Of a stretch of 64,000 nt of DNA, positions 33,308 to 43,115 are shown in pieces. Both the position numbers and the translations under genes were made by a program. The notes beneath the pieces were generated by a model, which made no database searches, was not told where the DNA came from, and saw only the letters and a program-made list of their open reading frames with translations. How positions within the stretch are numbered: position 1 is the stretch's first letter; each line of letters starts with the position of its first letter. The stretch is from Phycisphaerales bacterium (GTDB lineage Bacteria > Planctomycetota > Phycisphaerae > Phycisphaerales > SM1A02). The stretch lies in NCBI GenBank assembly GCA_029268515.1, contig JAQWNP010000017.1, forward strand, positions 1-64,000, written 5' to 3'.

Positions 33308-33954
33308 GGCGAATCTTCCTGCATTGGAGAACTTAGGGAGCAAAAGGTGTTTGTAGGCTGCAAAAGCCCATTCTGGACCTGGGAGGCCAGGGGGTGTATC
33401 GGACGCTAGAGCCGAGCTTGACGGAAAATGATCTCACTGCCTCAGGGATCCAGTCTTGACGGGTTCAAGATGCTGTCGATAATAGTAGATACTCGCTGAG
33501 AGGCGAGGACGACTGGCTGATGAGCAGCGTGCTGATCACAGTCGATGACATTACACACGGCCCGCTCGGTCCAGGATCGCAGTGCGTTCGTTTAGAGGCT
33601 ATCTACAATTGCTGCCTCCAGTGTTGATCACTGTTGGAGAGGGTAATTCGGATAGCACGAATAGATTGAATTAGTTCGCGACAGTAGTTTTTATTTTTTT
33701 TAGTATCTACTCCGGAGTTTTAGCCCCGAATCAGCACATAACGTCTATTGAAGGCTTTTCGTCATCTATTGGTAGAAACGGCATCTCAGCTGGTTCACGG
33801 TAGGGTGAAGAAGGCAACTTTATGTACACGGGGCGATTTCAGCTGTCGTCATTTCGATCAATTCGTATAAGCGGACTTACGGTAATGAGTGCCATGCTCT
33901 TTTGACGTGATGGCACGCTTGGGTATGGATTGAGCGGTCTCTTCCCAGATTAGA
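33308..33954 (+). other. Intergenic region without a recognisable gene
   Basis: About 650 bases between the ABC-2 permease (minus) and rny (plus), so it must hold both promoters. I see no convincing short gene or known RNA. Notable items are a T-rich run at 33687-33700, a perfect 10-bp palindrome ACTCCGGAGT at 33709-33718, and a 10-bp inverted repeat AGTAGATACT (33484-33493) with its complement at 33702-33711. In-frame stop TGA at 33931 limits rny extension upstream. Confidence 0.5.
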
Positions 33955-35547
33955 TTGGGGTTGCCAGTGCTATTATTGGGCGTTGAGGGGACTGGACTGG
34001 TCTTGTGGATCATTGCTGCGGCTGTAGGCGGCGCCATTTTTTCTTGGCTGCTTATCGCTCAGCTCACAGGCGGCACCATTAGCAGAGCCCGCAAGGAAGC
34101 GGAGCGTCGATTAGAAACTGCGGAGCGCGAGGCAGAAAGTATTCGCGGCAAGTCGGAGTTGGACGCGGAACGTTTTGTGCGGCAACAGCGAGAGACCTTT
34201 GATAAAGAACAGGCCGCAGCGAAAGCTGATTTCAAGAAAGCAGAAAAACGTCTGGCAAGCCGCCAAGACAAACTGGATTCAAAACTGGATCGCCTGTCGT
34301 CAAAAGAGAATAAGCTTGATCAGCGGCATGAATCTCTGTTGAGTAAGGAAACCGCACATGAGGAGGCCATTGTGTCTCTTCAAAAAGAACGAGATCAAAT
34401 TCGTGCTCGGTTGGCAGAGGTTGGATCGCTTACGGAAGAGGCTGCTCGCGAGCAGCTGCTTGAAGAAGTTCGACAGTATGCTGAGCATGATGCTCGCGAG
34501 CTATCGCAGCGTATTTTAGATGAAGCAGAAACAGACGCGCGCGGCAAGAGTCGTGAGATCACCTTGATGGCTATCCAGCGTTATGCCGCAGAGCATGTGG
34601 CTGATTCAACAGTTCGATCGGTCCGGATTGCATCAGATGATCTCAAGGGCCGAGTCATTGGCCGTGAGGGGCGAAATATTCGAGCATTGGAACGTGCTAC
34701 TGGAGCGGACATCTTGGTTGATGATACGCCCGGCGTTATTTCAGTTTCATGTTTCGATCCCGTGCGTCGGGCGATTGCGGGCGAGGCGTTAGCCAAGCTC
34801 GTCGAAGACGGTCGAGTGCATCCCTCTCGAATTGAAGAAGTTGTTGCCTCAGTCCGTGCCGACATGCAAGAGCGCATTAAGACCTACGGTAGTGATGCAG
34901 TGATGGAAACGAGCATTCGAGGTCTTCATCCCAAGATTGTTGAAGCACTGGGCAAAATGCACTTTCGCACAAGTTATGGGCAGAACGTGCTTCGGCACTC
35001 TATTGAAGTTGCATTCCTGAGCCAGATCATTGCTGATCAATTGGGGCTTGATGGCGACATCGGCCGCCGCTGTGGGCTGCTTCACGACATCGGTAAGGCG
35101 ATGGACCATGAGATGGAGGGAACACATCCTGTCATTGGAGCTGAGTTCTGTCGTCGCCACGGCGAGAAGACCGAAGCAGTACTTAATGCGGTTGCCGGCC
35201 ACCATGGGGATATCCCCGCAACCACACCCTATACACCGATTGTCATGGCCGCTGATGCGATCTCTGGAGCACGTCCAGGAGCGAGGCGGGAATCGATGGA
35301 GATGTATGTCAAACGTCTTGAGCAACTCGAATCTTTGGCGAGAGAACATGAGACCGTGACAGAAGCACATGCTATTCAAGCAGGGCGTGAAGTGCGGGTC
35401 ATCGTGGATGCAAAGAAAGCTGATGATGCACTGGCATTTGATATTGCAAGTAAGATTGCCAAGCGTGTTGAAGAAGAGATGACTTTCCCCGGAGAGATTA
35501 AGGTGACGGTGCTACGTGAAGTTCGCGCCGAAGCAACTGCGAGATAA
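33955..35547 (+). CDS. rny: Ribonuclease Y
   Basis: A 530-residue membrane-anchored endoribonuclease that initiates mRNA decay. It has an N-terminal membrane helix (GLVLWIIAAAVGGAIFSWLL), a long coiled coil (about residues 42-200, rich in Glu/Lys/Arg), a KH domain (GRVIGREGRN at 232-241) and an HD phosphohydrolase domain with His377-Asp378 in LLHDIGKAMDHE. Architecture and length fit RNase Y. The start is TTG 33955; a stop at 33931 excludes a longer form, and GTG 33970 is an alternative with GGGG upstream. Confidence 0.93.
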   Translation: MGLPVLLLGVEGTGLVLWIIAAAVGGAIFSWLLIAQLTGGTISRARKEAERRLETAEREAESIRGKSELDAERFVRQQRETFDKEQAAAKADFKKAEKRLASRQDKLDSKLDRLSSKENKLDQRHESLLSKETAHEEAIVSLQKERDQIRARLAEVGSLTEEAAREQLLEEVRQYAEHDARELSQRILDEAETDARGKSREITLMAIQRYAAEHVADSTVRSVRIASDDLKGRVIGREGRNIRALERATGADILVDDTPGVISVSCFDPVRRAIAGEALAKLVEDGRVHPSRIEEVVASVRADMQERIKTYGSDAVMETSIRGLHPKIVEALGKMHFRTSYGQNVLRHSIEVAFLSQIIADQLGLDGDIGRRCGLLHDIGKAMDHEMEGTHPVIGAEFCRRHGEKTEAVLNAVAGHHGDIPATTPYTPIVMAADAISGARPGARRESMEMYVKRLEQLESLAREHETVTEAHAIQAGREVRVIVDAKKADDALAFDIASKIAKRVEEEMTFPGEIKVTVLREVRAEATAR

Positions 35548-35600
35548 TTCCGACAAAGTGGTGAGCCTTCTCACCAAAAATGTTTTTGGAGAGAATCGTC

Positions 35601-36176
35601 ATGCCAATAAAGGCTACAGACGTCAGGCGTGGGCAAGCCCTGATTTTTAATGGTCAGTTGAACATCGTGCTCGATACCGATCACGTGAAGCCTGGTAAGG
35701 GGCCAGCGTATGTACAAGCGAAGATGAAAAACTTGGAGACAGGTACCATCAAGGTAAACCGTCTCAATTCATCTGATAAGCTTGATGACGTCAATATTGA
35801 CCGTCGTGAAATGCAATATCTCTATGACAGTAGTGGTCAGGGTAATGGCCCTTTTGTCTTTATGGACAATGACAATTATGAACAGTTTGAAGTAGATGGT
35901 GATGTGCTTGGTTCTGATCAGAGCCAATGGCTCAAAGAGAACATCACGGTCAAGATTATGATGCACGAAGAACGCCCGTTGGGTGTTGAAATGCCACTGG
36001 TCGTGGAATTAGCGGTGACCGAGACGGCGCCACAGCCAAAGGGTGCTACAGCCACAAATCAACTCAAAACAGCCGTGGTCGAAACCGGTGCCAATGTGCG
36101 CGTGCCACCCTTTATTGAGATTGGTCAGGTCGTCAAGATCAATACCGAAACCGGGGAATACCTAGGCAAGGCATGA
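35601..36176 (+). CDS. efp: Elongation factor P
   Basis: A 191-residue translation factor that relieves ribosome stalling at polyproline. The opening PIKATDVRRGQALIFNGQ and the modification-loop PGKGPAYVQ with Lys33 (the position of E. coli Lys34) are present, followed by the OB-fold domains ending GQVVKINTETGEYLGKA. The start at 35601 has GGAGAG upstream. How Lys33 is modified is not shown: epmA/epmB are not in the window. It follows rny by 53 bases and precedes rsmA by 7. Confidence 0.95.
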   Translation: MPIKATDVRRGQALIFNGQLNIVLDTDHVKPGKGPAYVQAKMKNLETGTIKVNRLNSSDKLDDVNIDRREMQYLYDSSGQGNGPFVFMDNDNYEQFEVDGDVLGSDQSQWLKENITVKIMMHEERPLGVEMPLVVELAVTETAPQPKGATATNQLKTAVVETGANVRVPPFIEIGQVVKINTETGEYLGKA

Positions 36177-36183
36177 TGTTCTC

Positions 36184-37017
36184 ATGCAAACACTGACTGA
36201 GATTCGCCAGTTGTTAGCTGAGCATGGCCTTCGGCCACGTCGTCGCTTGGGTCAGAATTTCATGCATGATAAGAATCAGGTGGCCAAGCTGGTGTCTGCA
36301 GCAGCACTGGAACCTGGTGAACTTGTGTTGGAAGTCGGCCCCGGTACAGGCACGCTGACCGAAGCATTAATCGCAGCTGGGGCTCGAGTCGTCGCCAGTG
36401 AACTCGATGCTGGTCTTGCAGCGCTCATTCGTGATCGCTTTGGAGAAGAGATAACGATTGTTGAAGGCGACTGTTTAGCAGGTTCTGATTCACTTGCGCC
36501 AGCGCTTTTAACGGCCCTTGGTGATCAGCCCTTTGTGACGGTTGCCAATCTTCCATACCAGGTGGCGAGCCCACTGATGGTTTTGCTTCTTCAGACCTGT
36601 GTGAATTGCCGAGCTATTTTTGTGACCGTTCAGCTTGAGGTGGCCCAACGGATGACAGCAAGCCCTGGGACCAAACAGTGGGGGCCACTCACTGTCATGT
36701 TGCAGGCATTTGCTGACATTAAGCGGTTGGCGGTGATTCCTGCCAGCAGCTTCTGGCCAGAGCCAAAGATTAAAAGTGCACTTGTTTCCTTGCAGAGGCG
36801 GCCGCAGACGTTGATCTCAGACGCGCATGGATTTGGTCGCTTTGTGACCCAGCTCTTTACCAAGCGGCGTAAACAGTTGGGCGCTATTCAACCTACTTGG
36901 AAAGTGTCGTCGCTTGATTTTGATTGGACGAGACGTCCAGAGTCTTTGGCAATATCGGAATTGGTAACACTGTTTGAATTCGAGAAAAAAGCGAGGATGC
37001 AAAGAGAAGTACAATGA
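36184..37017 (+). CDS. rsmA: 16S rRNA dimethyladenosine transferase (KsgA)
   Basis: A 277-residue SAM-dependent methyltransferase that dimethylates two adjacent adenosines near the 3' end of 16S rRNA. LGQNFMHDKN opens the protein, motif I is LEVGPGTGTLTEALI, the acidic loop is ASELDAG, and the catalytic motif is NLPYQVASPL. A C-terminal helical domain follows (FVTQLFTKRRKQLGAI). Length and motifs fit KsgA. Its stop overlaps the mtnP start in an ATGA arrangement. Confidence 0.94.
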   Translation: MQTLTEIRQLLAEHGLRPRRRLGQNFMHDKNQVAKLVSAAALEPGELVLEVGPGTGTLTEALIAAGARVVASELDAGLAALIRDRFGEEITIVEGDCLAGSDSLAPALLTALGDQPFVTVANLPYQVASPLMVLLLQTCVNCRAIFVTVQLEVAQRMTASPGTKQWGPLTVMLQAFADIKRLAVIPASSFWPEPKIKSALVSLQRRPQTLISDAHGFGRFVTQLFTKRRKQLGAIQPTWKVSSLDFDWTRRPESLAISELVTLFEFEKKARMQREVQ

Positions 37018-37928
37018 GCGATATGGATTCACAATTAAGGATTGCTATTGTCGGCGGAACTGGCGTCGGCGATGCCCTTGCAAATCAGCTGGATGCCGAA
37101 GGACGTCGCACTGAACGTCCTGAGACACCTTTTGGTTTGCCAAGCGACGCGATCCAACTCGGTTCTATTGAAGGAACGCCGGTGGCCCTCCTTCGGCGCC
37201 ACGGTGCCCAGCATCAATTTAATCCGACCCATGTGCCATACCGGGCAAACATATTTGCCCTCAAGCTTCTGGGCTGCACGCACGTGCTTGCCAGCGGCGC
37301 CACTGGATCATTGCAAGAGTCAATCAAGCCGCGCGATCTGGTGCTTTGCGATCAGTTGATTGATCGCACCACAGCCCGTGATCAGCAGCGCACCTTCTTT
37401 GACGGGGCTGCGGTTCATGTCGAGTTTGCTGATCCCTGTTGTGGTGTGATGCGGCAATGGCTGATGAAAGCAGCTGAAAGCTGTGACGATCTCAAGCTGC
37501 ATCCTCAAGGCACTTACGTGTGTATGGAAGGGCCTGCTTTTTCGACGCGAGCAGAGTCGCGTATGCATCGTTCCTGGGGTGGTGATCTCATTGGCATGAC
37601 GGCTTTGCCAGAAGCTCGCTTAGTGCGTGAGGCAGAAATGGCGTATGCCTTGGTTGGTATGCCGACTGACTACGACGCCTGGCGCGAACATGATCCTGGA
37701 CAAGATACAGCGACGGTGCTGACTGAGGTGTTGGCGCATCTCACCCATGCGTCTGATGCGTGTTTGAGATTAATTCGCGCGGCGCTGCGTGATGTCACCG
37801 TGTTGCGTGATACGCCCAGTCAGGCTGGTTCAGCGCTGGCCAATGCGATCTGGACATCGCCTGATGCCATTGATGTAGAGACGCGCCAAGCGCTAGCCCC
37901 GTTGTGGGGTAACCGTTTGGATGGGTAA
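37014..37928 (+). CDS. mtnP: S-methyl-5'-thioadenosine phosphorylase (MTAP/PNP family)
   Basis: A 304-residue purine-nucleoside-type phosphorylase that cleaves methylthioadenosine in methionine salvage. Phosphate-binding motif RRHGAQHQFNPTHVPYRAN, QGTYVCMEGPAFSTRAESR, IGMTALPEARLVREAEMAYA and TDYDAW are those of the MTAP branch, the last being the substrate-specificity loop. A longer C-terminal tail than usual is present. It overlaps the end of rsmA by 4 bases, suggesting coupled translation of two RNA- and SAM-related functions. It could alternatively act on guanosine or inosine. Confidence 0.87.
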   Translation: MSDMDSQLRIAIVGGTGVGDALANQLDAEGRRTERPETPFGLPSDAIQLGSIEGTPVALLRRHGAQHQFNPTHVPYRANIFALKLLGCTHVLASGATGSLQESIKPRDLVLCDQLIDRTTARDQQRTFFDGAAVHVEFADPCCGVMRQWLMKAAESCDDLKLHPQGTYVCMEGPAFSTRAESRMHRSWGGDLIGMTALPEARLVREAEMAYALVGMPTDYDAWREHDPGQDTATVLTEVLAHLTHASDACLRLIRAALRDVTVLRDTPSQAGSALANAIWTSPDAIDVETRQALAPLWGNRLDG

Positions 37929-37969
37929 GCCATTTCGTTAGAAACGGCGAACAAACAGGTCTATTGTGC

Positions 37970-40900
37970 CTAAAAATCAGCCAGATCGAGCGATGCTGAG
38001 GCGGTCGTTTCGCCATCGATCTGGTCGTATGCGATCCGAATCACCAGTTCGAAGTCAGGGAAGCGGCGCGTGACCTGCATATTAAACCGACGAAGATCAT
38101 TGCGGCGGAAATCCCATTGCGGAAAGACCTTCACTTTGTAGCGCTTGCTGAGGTCGTACTCCCAGCCGATATCTAAAAGTTCAGATTCATTGAACGAGGT
38201 CATTCGGTATTCCACATAAGTCCTCATCTTTGGAGAGTGATCAAAGGACACCCCAACCGACGTTCGGGCCAGTTCATTGTTGTCCAAATCCCAAATGACA
38301 TCGCCAGAGAAAGACATTGTGTCAGTGACCATCCAAACACCTTTTCCACGGAGATGGTCACCAAGTGATGAATACTGTGGTCGCCATGAGAAAAACTGCG
38401 GCGTTGGATACCGCTGATCGGGATCGTCTCCGGTCACGACGGCATAGGTATCGAGCGTGAGGAAATCGACTGAACGCCAGCGGCCGGGACCACCCCGTTG
38501 TGTTTGAAATGTATTTCGGATGCCGATTTGAGCCGCTGCACCATCCGCGATTTGATCGACGGAAGCATCGTATTGAGGGCGTTCAGCATCATTGAAATCA
38601 TTGCTTGCATACCAGAGCATCAGGTAAGGCTCCAGGATGTGGCGCATGCGGTTGAGGTCGAGTAGTTCGTTTTTGACAGTGTTGTAAACGCGCTGAATTT
38701 CGGTATTGAGTCGTACGCCGATTGAACCCGACAGCAGCAGATTCTGCTCTTCATCCGCCTTGGTCGAGTACTCATCTAAGAAATAGGATGCTTCAACAGA
38801 GACAAAAGGTGTTGCTTTGAGCCAGCCAAGTGTGAGTGGCGCTGATAACTCTTGTCGGGTGTTTAGCTGTGTGACCCAGCTCTCGATGAGGCCCTGATTA
38901 CGTAGTTCGTCAGAAAAGTCCTCATTTTTGGTAGCCACAAAGCCTTTGTTGCGGACGCCGGCTTCTTCCGGTGTTCCTGGTTGAAAGACCATGCGCATAC
39001 GGCTGGCTCGATACTCACTTGAGTAGGTCAGGATATCAAAGAGATTGTCCCCATACCTGCGGTAGGTTAATTCCGGGAACTTGTCGACTTGGTATTGGCG
39101 GCTTGCGAGAAGCCATGCGTTCGAAATGAAGTTGTTGATTGAATAGTCTGCTAATGCCGTAAACGCAGTGTTTTGATCTTGGAATTTGGCATAGAAACTA
39201 GTCTCATACTCGCGCCGATCGTAATAGTCTTCCGAACGCCAAGATGAGACGTATGTTTCATCACTGATGTAGGAAAATTGAGCTTGTACAAGCCAGTAAT
39301 CGCTAAGAATTGAAGTGTTTTTCCATAGAGCGAGGCCGCGCAGGTTTTCTTCAACCGCCAGGGTTCGCCCGGCAGCGGTTCGTTCTTCGCCCTGGTCAGA
39401 CTGAAGATAGAGATCCAGTTCCCCGGAGGTGTCTCCAAAGTAATAGCCGGCATCAACTCCGCCACCAACACCGCGCGTCGTATATGCATCAAGTTTGAGG
39501 GTTGTATCGATGCCTTCGGGCGGATCCATACCCATCAACGACCAGAAATCCCAACGGGTTCCAATGATGGCGCCCTTATACTTGTTATATCCGGCACGAA
39601 TACTCTTGAGCGGGAACCGACGGTGGGACCCGTGAAAGACCGGCCAATAGCCAACTGGGACGCCACCTGCACGGAAAGTATTGTGCTGGCTATGAAAGAA
39701 GATCTGCTCTTCATCAGCTGCATCTGCTGAGGGCACGCGATCAATCCTGACCTGCTCAGAACCAATGGCAAAGTGAGGCGTAAAAAACTCACTGGTCGAA
39801 ATCGTGGCTTGGCGGGCATGCCATTGCTGATCAGCAGCTTGTCGGAGTTCGCCTGCACGTGCATAGAGCGGGAAACGGCCATCGCGATTGTATGTGCGCA
39901 AAACGGCATTGAGCATGACTGCCTGGCCATTCTCAAAGTCGTAGTAGACTTTTGGAGCTCGAATGACATATTCCCCATTATCAACATCTGCGACGACATT
40001 GCCTTCAAGGTAGATGCCAAGAATGTCCTCATTCGACATCTCTTCGGACATGATGTCCTTGACTGATCCGGGTTGCAGGAAAACCACACCGCGTTGTGCC
40101 GTGAGTGTGAGCGTAGAGAATTTGTCAAAGTCTTTGGTGCTGCCGGCGTGATACTCAATCATGACCGTGCCCATGATGCTAATCGTGTTCTGATCTGAGC
40201 CCGGTTCAAACTCGGCGCGACCAGCTATAAATCGAATTCTTCCATTTGGTGCCTGGAGCCACGGCGTTGAGTTCCCTCGATTGGGCAGCGATTCCATGGT
40301 GCTTGGTTCGATCTTCGGTGCCTTTGGTGGCGAACCGCCTGGAGTGGGTATGAACTCGGGCGCTTTATACTTCCTTTTGACCTGAGGCACTTGGCTTAGT
40401 TGCTGTGGTTTAGACACGACCTGCCAAAGATGTTCGGCCATGCGTTCATGGGCCATCTCTAAGAGTTGTGGCATGTCTGGTTTGCCGGGTGTCATGAGCG
40501 CCGTATGAATCTGTATTTTGCCGGTTGTACTTGCCGTAACCAACACATGATTCCCCGCCACACCGAGGCCTGCTGTTGAGGTGCGATTTTCAACTTGCGG
40601 GAAGTAAATGGCAATCTGGCTTATCAGCCCCTTGTCACTATCCATGCGATTAAGCCAAACAACTGCTCGGTTCGATTGAAAGGCATATTGGCCAATGTTT
40701 ATTTTGACGTTGCCATCGAGCACGAGCCTTTGAGTTTCATTGACGGTCCAGTTCCAGACCCGAAGAGCTGAGAATGAAGCTTCTTCAATGATTGGCTCGA
40801 TCGGTAAAACGATGCCGCTCAGTCGATCGCCAGAAATCTCAATTTCGCCAGAGGGCTTTTGAATGAGCTGGCCACTACCTAATGACGTGGCGGTTGCGGC

Positions 40901-41125
40901 AGCGTCGTCCCCTGGGCTTGGTGCGGGTGCAACTTCAATGTCAATAGGTTTGGTAATCGGTGGGGGAATGGGTAATTCATCTGCGGCCGAATCTTGTGCA
41001 TTGATTCGTCCGGCAGTGAACAATAGAAGTAGTGCCGATAGAACCAATGCCAGCTTGCTGGCGCGTCGCCAAGGATGGTCAATCCCGAGTGTTAGTGAGT
41101 GGGGTGAGCTCACAAAGGCAATCAT
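37970..41125 (-). CDS. lptD: LptD-like outer-membrane LPS assembly protein
   Basis: A roughly 1,051-residue outer-membrane protein. A signal peptide (LALVLSALLLLFTAG, cleavage after RINAQ) leads to a region of about 240 residues with one LptA/OstA-like stretch (FSALRVWNWTVNETQ). A second OstA-like domain follows (IRFIAGRAEFEPGSDQN, GIYLEGNVVADVDNGEYVIR), and then a beta-barrel of alternating aromatic strands to the C-terminus. LptD inserts lipopolysaccharide into the outer membrane. The start at 41125 is chosen because the upstream GTG 41209 gives a 52-residue n-region; neither has a good ribosome-binding site. It follows ftsY by about 100 bases. No LptE is visible. Confidence 0.82.
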   Translation of the reverse strand: MIAFVSSPHSLTLGIDHPWRRASKLALVLSALLLLFTAGRINAQDSAADELPIPPPITKPIDIEVAPAPSPGDDAAATATSLGSGQLIQKPSGEIEISGDRLSGIVLPIEPIIEEASFSALRVWNWTVNETQRLVLDGNVKINIGQYAFQSNRAVVWLNRMDSDKGLISQIAIYFPQVENRTSTAGLGVAGNHVLVTASTTGKIQIHTALMTPGKPDMPQLLEMAHERMAEHLWQVVSKPQQLSQVPQVKRKYKAPEFIPTPGGSPPKAPKIEPSTMESLPNRGNSTPWLQAPNGRIRFIAGRAEFEPGSDQNTISIMGTVMIEYHAGSTKDFDKFSTLTLTAQRGVVFLQPGSVKDIMSEEMSNEDILGIYLEGNVVADVDNGEYVIRAPKVYYDFENGQAVMLNAVLRTYNRDGRFPLYARAGELRQAADQQWHARQATISTSEFFTPHFAIGSEQVRIDRVPSADAADEEQIFFHSQHNTFRAGGVPVGYWPVFHGSHRRFPLKSIRAGYNKYKGAIIGTRWDFWSLMGMDPPEGIDTTLKLDAYTTRGVGGGVDAGYYFGDTSGELDLYLQSDQGEERTAAGRTLAVEENLRGLALWKNTSILSDYWLVQAQFSYISDETYVSSWRSEDYYDRREYETSFYAKFQDQNTAFTALADYSINNFISNAWLLASRQYQVDKFPELTYRRYGDNLFDILTYSSEYRASRMRMVFQPGTPEEAGVRNKGFVATKNEDFSDELRNQGLIESWVTQLNTRQELSAPLTLGWLKATPFVSVEASYFLDEYSTKADEEQNLLLSGSIGVRLNTEIQRVYNTVKNELLDLNRMRHILEPYLMLWYASNDFNDAERPQYDASVDQIADGAAAQIGIRNTFQTQRGGPGRWRSVDFLTLDTYAVVTGDDPDQRYPTPQFFSWRPQYSSLGDHLRGKGVWMVTDTMSFSGDVIWDLDNNELARTSVGVSFDHSPKMRTYVEYRMTSFNESELLDIGWEYDLSKRYKVKVFPQWDFRRNDLRRFNMQVTRRFPDFELVIRIAYDQIDGETTASASLDLADF

Positions 41126-41227
41126 AACCACTACGACGGAAAGTGTTGTTCTTTCGTAGCCGAGCTGTGGTACATTTCGAAGAAGGGCTGGAGTCGCCTC
41201 TGGAGACACTGGGGCTAGACGCTCGGG

Positions 41228-42160
41228 CTAACCTCTTCCTTCATTGAACATTGCCTCGAGAAAGTCATTCGGATGAAAGGGCTCAACGTCCTCCGGTCGC
41301 TCACCAGTGCCGATGAGCTTCACGGGAATACCTAATTCATCCTGAACAGCCAGCACAATGCCCCCACGAGCCGTGCCATCAAGTTTGCTTAAAAATAAGC
41401 CACTGACATCGATGGCTTCCTGGAAGTGCCGAGCTTGAACAAGGGCGTTTTGCCCCTGGGTGGCGTCAAGCACCAAAAGGACCTCATGGGGGGCACCAGG
41501 AATCTGTTTGGCAACCACATCACGGATTTTGGTTAATTGCCGCATGAGCGACTCTTCGCTGTGCAACCTGCCAGCGGTATCAATCAAGAGTACGTCGCTA
41601 TTGCGTGCCTTCGCTGCTGTTGCAGCGTCAAAAGCAACACTCGCGGGATCACTACCTGGCTCACCACGGATCAGATCAACCCCGAGACGATCTGACCAAA
41701 CCGCTAGCTGTTCAATGGCTCCAGCTCGGAAAGTATCGGCAGCCGCTAGCATCACACTCTTTCCATCTTCTCGAAGAGAGTGAGCAATTTTAGCCACACT
41801 CGTTGTCTTACCGACACCGTTGACGCCTGCGACAAGAATGGCGGTGGGTCCATCTCCGGAGGTTACTATTTGGTGCTCGGATTCACGCCAGCGATCTGCG
41901 AGCAGTGTGCGAAGAAATTCGAAAACATCTTCACCACGTTTCAGCTTTCCTTGCCGTACATCTTCTCTGAGAGATGTGATGATGACCTGAGTCATTTGGA
42001 CACCAACATCTGCCTTGAGAAGAAGTACTTCAATCTCGTTAATCAGGGCATCATCAAGGGTGCGGCCAGCGAGAATTGATCGTAGCGGTGAAGTCAACGT
42101 CTCCTGCGTCTTGCGGAGAGCGCCGGTCACTGCCGAGAGTGTTGCGCGGAAGAGTCCCAT
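41228..42160 (-). CDS. ftsY: Signal recognition particle receptor FtsY
   Basis: A 310-residue NG-domain GTPase that docks the SRP-ribosome complex at the membrane. G1 is GVNGVGKTTSVAKIA at 112-126, followed by AADTFRAGAIEQL, DTAGRLH and SKLDGTARGG. The acidic A domain present in E. coli FtsY is missing, so the protein is the short form with membrane contact through the N-terminal helix. It lies 5 bases downstream of nusB. Confidence 0.95.
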   Translation of the reverse strand: MGLFRATLSAVTGALRKTQETLTSPLRSILAGRTLDDALINEIEVLLLKADVGVQMTQVIITSLREDVRQGKLKRGEDVFEFLRTLLADRWRESEHQIVTSGDGPTAILVAGVNGVGKTTSVAKIAHSLREDGKSVMLAAADTFRAGAIEQLAVWSDRLGVDLIRGEPGSDPASVAFDAATAAKARNSDVLLIDTAGRLHSEESLMRQLTKIRDVVAKQIPGAPHEVLLVLDATQGQNALVQARHFQEAIDVSGLFLSKLDGTARGGIVLAVQDELGIPVKLIGTGERPEDVEPFHPNDFLEAMFNEGRG

Positions 42161-42165
42161 GAGTA

Positions 42166-42630
42166 TTATTCTGTCGGTATCACTGTTTCAGGCAATTCAG
42201 TTTGATTGTCTTGCAGACCACCATTTTCACGTAGAAATCGGTACATCTTGTCCAGGATGCCATTAATAAACATTGGCGAATGTTCTGTGCTGAATTCCTT
42301 AGCTAGTTCAACAGCTTCATTAATGGCGACTTTTGGCGGTGTTCTTCCAAGAGCCATTTCGCAATACGCCAAGCGAAGAATAGAGCGATCAACAACAGGT
42401 TGCCTTCTGGTGGGCCAATCTTCTGCAAACTCAGTGGCCATTTCATCGGCCTGGGTGTGAATGGCCCATGCTTCCCGAGCGAGTCGCAAGGCTTCATCAT
42501 GATCAGCCTCAGATCCTGGCGATTCACGAAGCGATTCACGAACGACCTCGTCTCCAATATCAGTACTAGAGTCGAATTGATACAAACACTGCAGAGCAGC
42601 ACGGCGCATGTTTTGAGGTGAGTCGGTCAA
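42166..42630 (-). CDS. nusB: Transcription antitermination factor NusB
   Basis: A 154-residue helical protein of rRNA antitermination. It has RRAALQCLYQFD, ILRLAYCEMALGRTPPKVAI and INEAVELAKEFSTEHSPMFI, the conserved NusB signature, then NGILDKM. The start codon is TTG 42630, overlapping the ribH stop; an ATG at 42609 would give a shorter N-terminus. The ribH-nusB order matches many bacteria. Confidence 0.93.
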   Translation of the reverse strand: MTDSPQNMRRAALQCLYQFDSSTDIGDEVVRESLRESPGSEADHDEALRLAREAWAIHTQADEMATEFAEDWPTRRQPVVDRSILRLAYCEMALGRTPPKVAINEAVELAKEFSTEHSPMFINGILDKMYRFLRENGGLQDNQTELPETVIPTE

Positions 42631-43115
42631 GTGACAGGTTCTCTTAGAGCTCGAATCGACTGAGCCAGTTGGATTGCGGCGGCCATTGAATCATGTCCTT
42701 TATTGCCTACGGAACCGCCTGAACGTTCTTGGGCTTGCTCGATGGTCTGACAGGTTAACACACCAAGTGCGATGGGTATGCCTGTATTAACCATGATGCT
42801 ACTGAGCCCTTGTACAACACCGTTTGCAATATGCTGATCGTGAGTTGTTTCGCCAGTGATGATACAACCGATGGCTACGATGGCGTCTGGACGATGGGGA
42901 CGTTGTGGATCTGCCAATGCAGCACACAGACCAATCAGTTCCCAGGCCCCCGGTGCCAAGTGGCGTATGACCTGTGTGCCTTCCCCACCTGACTCCATAA
43001 AGCAGCGCACCGCGCCAGCACAGAGTGAATCTGTGATCTCACTGTGATAGCTGCTTACCGCAAGCTCAATGCGGGTACCAGTGGCGTCAATTGTGGCAAG
43101 ATCTTTATCGTACAT
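42627..43115 (-). CDS. ribH: 6,7-dimethyl-8-ribityllumazine synthase
   Basis: A 162-residue enzyme of riboflavin biosynthesis that condenses the ribitylaminouracil with a 4-carbon phosphate. VRCFMESGG, HLAPGAWELIGLCAAL, AIVAIGCIITGETTHDQHIA and the catalytic TTHDQH segment are typical, as is PIALGVLTCQTIEQAQER. It probably forms an icosahedral or decameric shell. It is first in ribH-nusB-ftsY-lptD on the minus strand. Confidence 0.94.
   Translation of the reverse strand: MYDKDLATIDATGTRIELAVSSYHSEITDSLCAGAVRCFMESGGEGTQVIRHLAPGAWELIGLCAALADPQRPHRPDAIVAIGCIITGETTHDQHIANGVVQGLSSIMVNTGIPIALGVLTCQTIEQAQERSGGSVGNKGHDSMAAAIQLAQSIRALREPVT

Noticed and set aside
35560-35575. Terminator between rny and efp (GGTGAG-CCTT-CTCACC)
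   Set aside because: The stem is only 6 bp and is followed by A residues on the plus strand, not a T tract, so efp may still be co-transcribed with rny.
41125-41209. GTG start at 41209 for lptD
   Set aside because: It would give a 52-residue n-region before the hydrophobic core of the signal peptide; the ATG at 41125 is more plausible.
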